From Planctomycetota bacterium (GTDB taxonomy: Bacteria > Planctomycetota > UBA1135 > GCA-002686595): a DNA stretch of 8,407 nucleotides. Under the pieces are notes generated by a model. That model saw only the letters and a program-made list of their open reading frames with translations, was not told where the DNA came from and made no database searches. Location of the stretch: positions 1-8,407 of the forward strand of contig JAJDES010000462.1 of NCBI GenBank assembly GCA_029259675.1, written 5' to 3'. The position numbers were made by a program, and so were the translations under genes. Positions 1 through 6,455 of this stretch are shown one piece after another. Numbering within the stretch: the first letter of the stretch is position 1; the number at the start of each line of letters is the position of its first letter.

Positions 1-2
1 AC

Positions 3-3000
3 TCCACCACGCCCCCGGGGGACCCATCGAATCCGCTAACCGCGGACAAAAATTCGCATCCGAGTGCCGCTGAGCAGCTGGTGGCCGAAGAGCAATTGGA
101 ACAGGTCTGGCGCCTGGCGACGCGCGGAGTGAGCTTCGTTGAGGCCCTGGATTTCGAAGCCGCCATCGAGACTTGGCAGCAAGTGCTCTCCATCGCCCCG
201 AATTGGACGACCGCACGCATCAACCTCGGCATCGCCACGCTCAATAGCTCCAACGGCGAGGAAGCGGCGATGCAGATCCTGATCGAAGCCCTCAAGTCCG
301 CCCCCGACAATCCCTGGGCCAATTTCAGCTTGGGAATTTTGGAGACCAGAGCCGGTTTGCCCGAATCCGCCTTAGCCCGCTATCAAGTGGTGCTCGAAAG
401 CGCCCCGGGCGACGCCGACGCCCTCACGCGCAGCGCCATGTTGCAGCGCGACGCCGGACAATTGGAACTGGCCCTGGCGGCGTTGGAGCGAGCCACGCAA
501 TCCAATCCGTTGTTGCTGCCGGCGTGGTCCGAAATGTCGGCCGTCCTCGGTCAGCTCGATCAAACACAAGCAAGTGAAAAGGCCTGGGCGCGCTTTGAAG
601 AACTCAAAAGCAACGGCTTGGGCCAAGAGCGAGTCATCAGCTACGGCAAGATGGGCCCCTACGCAGAAGTTATCCAAGACTTCGACTTGCCGCGCCCCGC
701 ATGGAACACGCAACCGCTCGACTTGCGCTTTGCCGAATTGCCCGCCGAGCGAGTGGACACCGTGCTTCACGGGGGCTCCGGCACAGGAGATTTTAAAAAT
801 TGGGTCCAGGCCGGTGGCCAAGCGGAACAGGTATCCGGCGGGGTCGTCACCTGCGATCTGAATTACGACGGCGAGCAGGATCTGATACTGGCTAACAGCG
901 GCAGCGGTCCCGACTTGTTTGCGCTATTGGGCCAAGATGGGCAGCTGCGCGATGCCTCTTCCGAATTGGGCTTTGATTCCGATTCGGCCGAAACCATCTG
1001 CCTATCGGTTGCCGATTTCGACGGCGATGCGGCCCTCGACCTTTTCCTGGGCCGCGCTTCCACCGATCGCCTGGCAACGCGCGACTTCGAAGACTTCGAT
1101 GGGCCCTTTGACTTCGAATTCGAGGGCCCCGGTGATGCCAATGAGCCAACCTACTCGGCGGCCATAGCTGATTTGGATCAAGACGGAGATTTGGATTTGG
1201 CCCTGGGCCGACAGTCGGGTTTGGCGCTCTACCGCTGGGCCGGCGAAGCACTGGAGCGCATGCCGGCCGCGGGCGTGCCGAAGGTCGGCGGCCCCCTACT
1301 GTCCGTGCTCACCGCCGATATGGACGGCGACGGCGACCTCGACTTGATTACGGGCACCCCCCGGCCCGCGGCCTGGATCAACGATCGCCTGTGGGGCTTC
1401 GCACCCACAGACTTCTCGGTTGCGGGTACCGAACCCATCGCTTCGATTGCAGTCGCCGACCTCAATGCCGACGGACTTTGCGATTGGCTCTGCAGCTCAC
1501 CCAACTCCACGCGCTTGCTGCTGGCGGGGCGCCAGGGCGGATTTGTGCGCGACCACGGATTCGAAAGCATGGCGGCCCAATTGGGAGGACTGGGCGCCTC
1601 GGTCTTCGATGCCGATCGAGACGGAGACCTCGATTGCTTGCTGGTCAGCGAAACTCCGCAAATTCTTATTCGCGACTCGAATGGAGAGTGGTCCCTTGCC
1701 GGCGCGCGGGAAGCAAGCTCCCAGGAATCCGCGCGGACAGAAGCAACGGATAAAACCCCAAAGAATGGGGCTTCCGCTTTGGGGCTGTGGACGGAGCCGC
1801 AGCCCAACCTGCGCGGACACGTACTTTTTGATCTTGAGGGCGATGGCGATATGGACCTGTGCGTCCTGCGCAATGGTGCGAGCCCGTTGCTGTACGAGAA
1901 CCAGAGCGATACGGCCTCGCGCGATGGAGATTGGATCTCCATTCTGCCCCAGGGCGTCAGTGAGGGAGGTTCAGCCCGCGCACTGTCGCTCGGCATCGGA
2001 GCGCGCGTGGAGATCACCGCCGGCTTTACCCGCTGGGTCGGCTACTCCGGCCTGGGCGGTGGCTTCGCCGGCGCTGCACCGGCCCAAGTTCACGCTGTCA
2101 TCGCGGGCGAAGAGCGCGCCGGACGAGTGCGCATTCTTTGGGCCGACGGCGTTGCCCAAAATGAGCTCGACCTTGCCGGTGGCAGGTTGCATCGCATCGA
2201 ACAACACCAGGAAACCGCCTCATCCTGTCCGCTTGTTTTCGCCTGGACCGGCGCGGCCTTCAGCTACATCACCGATTGCCTCGGCGGCGGTGGCCTGGGC
2301 TATTTAGTCCAGCCCGGGCAATTCGGCACTCCCGACGCCAACGAAACCGTGGCCTTGGGAAGCCGGCTAACGCCCCGCAACGGCGCCTATGAAATTCGCC
2401 TGGCCGAACCGATGGAGGAGGCGACATTCCTCGATCGGGCCCAACTGCTTTCCGTCAATCATCCGCAGGGAACCCAGGTCTGGCCCGAGGAGCGCTTCGC
2501 CACCAGCGCTCCCGCCGCCAGCGGCAGACCGCTTCTTATTCGGACGGCCGAGCGCGTGTTCCCAAAGCGGGCCGTGAGCCAAGAGCTTCCGGCGGCCATG
2601 CAAGCTTTCGAGCGCGAACGCTACCGAGCGATTGCAGAGGGCCCATCCGCACCGGCAATGTTACGCGACGACCGCTCGCGCCTGTTGCAAATCGACAGGG
2701 AAGCAGCCGGGCCGTTCGCCTTGCACAGACGGCTTTTGGGCTTTGCTTCCCAATGGAGCACCGAATTTGAATTCGAGCTTACGCCGGATTTGCGACGAGC
2801 CGTTGCGGACCAGCAGCCCGTCCACTTGTATGTCTGGGGTTGGGTTGAGTATCCCTACTCGCGCCTCAACTACGCAGCTTGGCAAGAGGGCATCGCCATG
2901 GAACCGTGGACCCTGGAAGCGCGCACCGATGTAGGTCAGGAGCAGGAATTGCAAAACCATGGGGAGTGGACTCCGGTCATGGCCCAGTTCGGTTACCCGG

Positions 3001-3617
3001 CCGGCAAGCCGCGCATGATGACCCTGGACCTTTCACCCCACTGGGAGCAATTGGTGCGCGGCGATAGCGTGAACTTCCGCTTGCGCTCGAACTTGGAGGT
3101 CTATCTGGACCAAGCCTTCTTGGCCGCAGACATATCCGAATCGACAGTCGGATTTGAAATCGAGTACTTGCAAGCTGAGCAGGCCGAAGTCGCCTGGCTC
3201 GGATTCCCCCGTGAGTATTCGCCGGACGGGAAGCACCCGCGCCTGTTCGATTACTCCAATCGCAATCACAGTAGCGACTTCAAAACCCTCGCAGGCGTCT
3301 ACACAGAGTTCGGCCCCGCTTTGGAGTTGATCAACGCTTTCGACGACCGCTTCGCGGTTTTCGGACGCGGCGAAGAAATTCAATTGCGCTTCCCACTCGA
3401 GGCACAGCCGGCCCCGGCCGAACGCACGTGGTTGCTGCAACTGGAGGGCTACTGCAAAGACATGTGCCCCCAAACGGCTCACCCCGCGACGTTGGCTCCG
3501 CTGCCGTTCCAAGCCATGGGAGTCTATCCGCCCAAGCAAGCATTGGGCTCCGCACACCCTTCGCTGAGTTCACCCAAGAACTCTCGCTTGGAAGCGGCCG
3601 CCGCACCCGTGCGCTGA
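3..3617 (+). CDS. TPR / FG-GAP (VCBS) propeller / ASPIC-UnbV protein, CRTAC1-like, 5' end probably outside the window
   Basis: This is a very large, probably exported protein of unknown function. The first in-frame start is GTG at 81 (1178 residues from there), but the frame is open to the left edge. The extra codons read as a Pro/Ser/Thr/Asp-rich linker, as expected just after a signal peptide or lipobox, so I infer that the true start lies upstream. Domains, numbered from GTG 81: TPR-like helical repeats at about 16-175; seven Ca-binding D-x-D/N-x-D-G-type loops beginning at residues 259, 312, 364, 413, 460, 510 and 584, fitting a seven-bladed FG-GAP propeller; an ASPIC/UnbV domain at about 636-707 with the G-I-G-A-R-V motif; and a C-terminal module at about 714-1148 as found in large CRTAC1-like proteins, ending in the expected P-L-P-F-Q-A-M stretch. 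The 3' end therefore looks intact. The gene converges on the lipoprotein gene. Surface binding or scaffolding is plausible but unproven; family identity is confident. Confidence 0.9.
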   Translation, partial: STTPPGDPSNPLTADKNSHPSAAEQLVAEEQLEQVWRLATRGVSFVEALDFEAAIETWQQVLSIAPNWTTARINLGIATLNSSNGEEAAMQILIEALKSAPDNPWANFSLGILETRAGLPESALARYQVVLESAPGDADALTRSAMLQRDAGQLELALAALERATQSNPLLLPAWSEMSAVLGQLDQTQASEKAWARFEELKSNGLGQERVISYGKMGPYAEVIQDFDLPRPAWNTQPLDLRFAELPAERVDTVLHGGSGTGDFKNWVQAGGQAEQVSGGVVTCDLNYDGEQDLILANSGSGPDLFALLGQDGQLRDASSELGFDSDSAETICLSVADFDGDAALDLFLGRASTDRLATRDFEDFDGPFDFEFEGPGDANEPTYSAAIADLDQDGDLDLALGRQSGLALYRWAGEALERMPAAGVPKVGGPLLSVLTADMDGDGDLDLITGTPRPAAWINDRLWGFAPTDFSVAGTEPIASIAVADLNADGLCDWLCSSPNSTRLLLAGRQGGFVRDHGFESMAAQLGGLGASVFDADRDGDLDCLLVSETPQILIRDSNGEWSLAGAREASSQESARTEATDKTPKNGASALGLWTEPQPNLRGHVLFDLEGDGDMDLCVLRNGASPLLYENQSDTASRDGDWISILPQGVSEGGSARALSLGIGARVEITAGFTRWVGYSGLGGGFAGAAPAQVHAVIAGEERAGRVRILWADGVAQNELDLAGGRLHRIEQHQETASSCPLVFAWTGAAFSYITDCLGGGGLGYLVQPGQFGTPDANETVALGSRLTPRNGAYEIRLAEPMEEATFLDRAQLLSVNHPQGTQVWPEERFATSAPAASGRPLLIRTAERVFPKRAVSQELPAAMQAFERERYRAIAEGPSAPAMLRDDRSRLLQIDREAAGPFALHRRLLGFASQWSTEFEFELTPDLRRAVADQQPVHLYVWGWVEYPYSRLNYAAWQEGIAMEPWTLEARTDVGQEQELQNHGEWTPVMAQFGYPAGKPRMMTLDLSPHWEQLVRGDSVNFRLRSNLEVYLDQAFLAADISESTVGFEIEYLQAEQAEVAWLGFPREYSPDGKHPRLFDYSNRNHSSDFKTLAGVYTEFGPALELINAFDDRFAVFGRGEEIQLRFPLEAQPAPAERTWLLQLEGYCKDMCPQTAHPATLAPLPFQAMGVYPPKQALGSAHPSLSSPKNSRLEAAAAPVR

Positions 3618-3627
3618 TCCATTGCGC

Positions 3628-3680
3628 AAGACTGAATTCATTGGAACTTGCCGCGTGCAATAGCTCGTTGCATCAGTCTT
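3628..3680. terminator. inverted repeat between convergent genes, weak bidirectional terminator candidate
   Basis: AAGACTGA (3628-3635) is the exact reverse complement of TCAGTCTT (3673-3680). Nested inside is a second stem, TGCAA (3656-3660) with TTGCA (3668-3672), around a 7-nt loop. The structure lies between the two convergent stop codons and overlaps the last codons of the minus-strand gene. No T-tract follows on either strand, so it is not a classical intrinsic terminator. An 8-bp inverted repeat at this spacing is expected a few times by chance in a window this long. Position is the main argument. Confidence 0.25.
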
Positions 3681-5289
3681 CATCCACGTAGCCGAGCGCT
3701 TCCAAACCGATCGACAGCCCCTCGGTCTGCACCTCTCGAATCGAAGGAAAATCGGCCTCACTGCGCCAAGCTTCCAATAGGGATTCGAGCTCATGGGCTT
3801 CCAGTGCTTTTTGCCCGGTGGATTCTTCGAATAGATCTTCAAGCTCACCGGGATCCCGGCCCAAATCATATAGGGCGCGGGTGCTGTTCATCGACTTCAC
3901 AAGTAACTTCAGGTCCCCGAAGCGCACGCTCTGATAATTGGCGTTGTTGGGCCAATCCACCACTTTGGGATCGATGGGAAAGCGCGGTTTTGTGGCTTCC
4001 GAGAAAGCGGCGCGCGCTTCGAGTTCGGCGCCGTTCAAAGCCGCCAACAAGCTCCGACCTTGCACGCCCGGCACTTGCTCCAGACCCAAAACATCCAAAA
4101 TTGTGGGTGCGATGTCGACTCCCGAAACCACCGCAGGTACACGCCGACCACCGCCGGGCGTGACCCCTGTCGCATTCGGCAAACGCATAATCAACGGCAC
4201 ATGCACCTCTTCCTGGTACACCGTTTTGCCATGGGAAAAGTACTCCTTGCGACCGACCAAAATCTCACCGTGGTCGGCGGTCAGCACAACGAGTGCCTGA
4301 TTCAGGATTCCCGCCGCTTCCAAAGCCTCTAACAACTGACCGATGCGATTGTCACAGAAGCTGACTCCGGCGGCGTAATCGCGGGCAATTTCAGCGGCAG
4401 CTAATTCCGCGCGGGCAAAGCTCGCTTGGAGTTCGTCACTTCCTGCCGGACTCAACAGAAACGCCATTTCGGGATCCGAAGAGCTGGCAAGCTCCAGCTT
4501 CTTCATGGCTGCGGGCAATGAGGGCCCTCCCTTGGCGGCCTGTTCTTCAACGCCTTCCATCCAATCGCGCAGAATCAGCAAGTTGCGCGCTGACTTGCGG
4601 TCTTTGTCGCTTACAGGGTGTTCGCCCCGATACATCCCCGAAAAAGGGTCCGGTTGGTTGTACGGCGCGTGCACATCGTAGTAGTGCACAAATAGAAACA
4701 GACGACTGAGATTTTCCGCATCCCCTTGAGCGCTCTGCCAATCCTCAAGCCAGGAAAAGACCTGACGATTCACTTCATCGGCAGAGCGATGCACTTGTTC
4801 TAAATCCGGAGCGTCGTACACGCGGAAACCCTGGGGAAAGCCCACGCTCGCATCCAGCGGAATGGCTCCCACGAATCCCGCACTAAAAAATCCCGCTTGG
4901 CCGAGCACCTCGGCCAGCATCAGGTTGCCAGCATCAACAAGGAAGCCGTTGCGCGGAGCACCGTGTCTGTGGGGATAGGTGCCCGTCATGATCGACGTGT
5001 GCGAAGCTAGGGTCGTTGAAGCTGTGCTGGCGCAATTCTCAAAAAGCACTCCTTGGGCAGCCAATGCGTCCATGACCGGGCTTTCGACCCACTCGTTGCC
5101 GTAGCAGCCCAAGTGATCCGCGCGCAAGGTATCTACTGAGATCAAAATCACATGCTGCGGGCCAGATGCGTGGATGTCCCATTCGGCCTTACCGCCGCAA
5201 CCGACCAGCGCCAAGGCAACGCCGCAAAGAGGGCCGCTAACCAATGACCGGCCGGCGTCGACGCGCTGATTCCACGTTGCAAATCGCAT
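3673..5289 (-). CDS. sulfatase-fold (alkaline phosphatase superfamily) hydrolase, predicted lipoprotein
   Basis: The product is a probable membrane-anchored hydrolase of the sulfatase/alkaline-phosphatase superfamily. I chose the ATG at 5289 (538 residues) because it gives a lipoprotein signal: Arg residues, a hydrophobic stretch, then L-V-G-C with Cys 31 as the lipid-modified residue. Glycine follows that Cys. An in-frame ATG at 5364 would add 25 residues and bury the signal. Visible motifs are H-V-I-L-I-S-V-D-T-L-R-A-D near residue 46, F-V-H-Y-Y-D-V-H-A-P-Y near 200, T-A-D-H-G-E near 337, H-G-K near 353 and a family-typical L-E-A-L-G-Y end. The nucleophile motif reads T-L-A-S-H-T-S-I-M-T-G (about 93-103), so Thr replaces the Cys/Ser precursor of formylglycine and His replaces Arg. 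A helical insert of roughly 80 residues follows H-A-P-Y. Substrate is unknown; sulfatase, phosphodiesterase or phosphotransferase activity are all possible. It lies 117 bp downstream of the BtuF-like gene. Confidence 0.9.
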   Translation of the reverse strand: MRFATWNQRVDAGRSLVSGPLCGVALALVGCGGKAEWDIHASGPQHVILISVDTLRADHLGCYGNEWVESPVMDALAAQGVLFENCASTASTTLASHTSIMTGTYPHRHGAPRNGFLVDAGNLMLAEVLGQAGFFSAGFVGAIPLDASVGFPQGFRVYDAPDLEQVHRSADEVNRQVFSWLEDWQSAQGDAENLSRLFLFVHYYDVHAPYNQPDPFSGMYRGEHPVSDKDRKSARNLLILRDWMEGVEEQAAKGGPSLPAAMKKLELASSSDPEMAFLLSPAGSDELQASFARAELAAAEIARDYAAGVSFCDNRIGQLLEALEAAGILNQALVVLTADHGEILVGRKEYFSHGKTVYQEEVHVPLIMRLPNATGVTPGGGRRVPAVVSGVDIAPTILDVLGLEQVPGVQGRSLLAALNGAELEARAAFSEATKPRFPIDPKVVDWPNNANYQSVRFGDLKLLVKSMNSTRALYDLGRDPGELEDLFEESTGQKALEAHELESLLEAWRSEADFPSIREVQTEGLSIGLEALGYVDED

Positions 5290-5294
5290 GCTCG

Positions 5295-5325
5295 AATATA
5301 GCAGCGCCACAGCTTGCGCGCTCAA
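5295..5325 (-). promoter_or_regulatory. candidate promoter for the lipoprotein gene, possibly leaderless
   Basis: On the minus strand, TATATT (plus-strand 5295-5300) matches five of six bases of the sigma-70 -10 consensus and ends 5 nt before the ATG at 5289. TTGAGC (5320-5325) matches four of six -35 bases, with a rather long 19-bp spacer. If used, transcription would begin at or within a base or two of the ATG, giving a leaderless mRNA. That would fit the absence of a ribosome binding site and favours the 5289 start. The match is imperfect. Confidence 0.3.
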
Positions 5326-5406
5326 CAGAGACCTAGTCTTCGAATAACGCCCAGTCCACTTCATCGGCTCGCAGGAGATTCATAGCGCCCAAACCGACGC
5401 TTTGCT

Positions 5407-6342
5407 TTAGAACAGCCGCTCGAATGCGCCCTCGTGCTTTTCGGCGTAATCCCCAAGCTCATCGGGCCACACGCAGGCGGCCAGAATCTCGCACGATTCC
5501 ACAATGCGCGGCCCAGGGCGATTGAAGAAGGCATTGCCGTCCGCCAGCCAGACCTGCCCATTGCGAACGGCGGGCCAGGGCATGGCTTGTAGCAATTCAG
5601 TCAACAGCTGACTTTCCTGCTTCGTTCGCTCCAGCTTGAATCCGCAGGGCTTGATCAATACGACGTCGGGCGCCGGATCCAAGGCCTGCAACTCAGACCT
5701 CGATAGCGTTGGAGCGTGCTGACGCGCTTTGCAAACCAAGGGGTGACCGTCGACGCCTGCAATCAACTCCGGCATCCACATCCCACCCACCATCACGGGC
5801 TCGATCCATTCAATCGTGAGCACATTGGGTTTCGGCCTTACGCCTCGAGCCACGCGACAACGCTCGCTCAAAAGGCTCAACCGAGCTTGCGACTCTTTCA
5901 CAAAGATGGAGGCCTTCGAACTTGCGTCAAGCGCATCCCCCACACGCGCGATATCGGCCCAAATGTCGGCCAGTTCCATCGGGTGCAAATTGACAATTCG
6001 AACCGACTCCAATTCCAAGCTCTTCAGAGCCCGCTCAACGTCCGTTAAGGACACGGCGCAAACATCGCAAAGGTCCTGGGTCACAATTACGTCCGGCTGG
6101 ACTTCACGCAGCGCATCCACATCGATGTCGTATACGGCGAGAGCTGACTTTAGAAGCTCGCGTACATCGCGATCAATGGAACCGGAACCGCCCGACACCT
6201 CGACGCGACTGCCAGTCAATACGCGCGTGCCCACGACCGCCGCCGGAAAATCGCACTCGTGCGAGACCCCCACCAAGTCCGCTTGCTTGCCAACAGCACA
6301 TACAATCTCGGTGGCGGAAGGCAATAAACTAACGATGCGCAT
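5407..6342 (-). CDS. BtuF-like cobalamin-binding protein / ABC substrate-binding-fold protein without signal peptide
   Basis: This 311-residue protein belongs to the helical-backbone metal- or cobalamin-receptor fold (BtuF/FepB-like periplasmic binding proteins). The N-terminus, M-R-I-V-S-L-L-P-S-A-T-E-I, is already the first strand and loop of the fold, so the ATG at 6342 is well supported and leaves no room for a signal peptide. Recognisable stretches are S-H-E-C-D-F-P (about 27-33), P-D-V-I-V-T-Q-D (83-90), C-D-V-C-A-V-S (92-98), W-M-P-E-L near 189-193, K-P-C-G-F (231-235) and A-D-G-N-A-F-F-N-R-P-G-P-R (267-279), followed by a normal short C-terminus. Cysteines 30, 92, 95 and 233 fall in these family-typical motifs. 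No ABC permease, ATPase or cobalamin biosynthesis gene is in the window, so a transport role is not supported by context. It could act in cytoplasmic cobalamin or metal binding. Family assignment is confident; ligand and role are inferred. Confidence 0.88.
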   Translation of the reverse strand: MRIVSLLPSATEIVCAVGKQADLVGVSHECDFPAAVVGTRVLTGSRVEVSGGSGSIDRDVRELLKSALAVYDIDVDALREVQPDVIVTQDLCDVCAVSLTDVERALKSLELESVRIVNLHPMELADIWADIARVGDALDASSKASIFVKESQARLSLLSERCRVARGVRPKPNVLTIEWIEPVMVGGMWMPELIAGVDGHPLVCKARQHAPTLSRSELQALDPAPDVVLIKPCGFKLERTKQESQLLTELLQAMPWPAVRNGQVWLADGNAFFNRPGPRIVESCEILAACVWPDELGDYAEKHEGAFERLF

Positions 6343-6432
6343 GAATAGCTGATCCGCGGCAAATCACTCGCGAGTCTCGAAAAGGTTGGAACGAAAGCTG
6401 ACGTTGAGGTAATCGCGAACCGGGCCTTGGTT

Positions 6433-6447
6433 CGAAGCTGAGCTTCG
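6433..6447 (-). repeat. short perfect stem-loop after the glycosyltransferase stop codon
   Basis: CGAAGC (6433-6438) and GCTTCG (6442-6447) form a perfect 6-bp stem around a 3-nt loop. On the minus strand it begins 8 nt after the glycosyltransferase stop codon (6456-6458), in the 113-bp gap before the BtuF-like gene. It lacks a T-tract, so full termination is doubtful; it could attenuate read-through or protect the mRNA 3' end. Such short stems occur by chance several times in a window this size. Confidence 0.25.
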
Positions 6448-6455
6448 GCGAGAAA

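Noticed and set aside
1229..2307. Long open frames inside the propeller gene (1420-2307 on plus, 1229-2017 on minus)
   Set aside because: Both overlap the FG-GAP and UnbV coding region in other frames, are rich in Arg, Ser, Pro and Ala, and show no domain motif. The main frame has an unambiguous domain series.
5290..5364. Extended N-terminus of the lipoprotein starting at ATG 5364
   Set aside because: It would place 25 extra residues before a complete lipoprotein signal peptide, and the extension contains the TATATT promoter-like element. The 5289 start is simpler.
5333..5383. Possible 16-residue peptide (M-N-L-L-R-A-D-E-V-D-W-A-L-F-E-D) on the minus strand between the BtuF-like gene and the lipoprotein gene
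   Set aside because: Its composition is protein-like and acidic, but it is very short, lacks a ribosome binding site and overlaps the alternative lipoprotein start. Conservation would be needed to call it.
6366..6375. Perfect 10-bp palindrome ACTCGCGAGT, 24-33 bp upstream of the BtuF-like ATG
   Set aside because: About eight 10-bp perfect palindromes are expected by chance in a window this size, and no second copy near a promoter was noticed.
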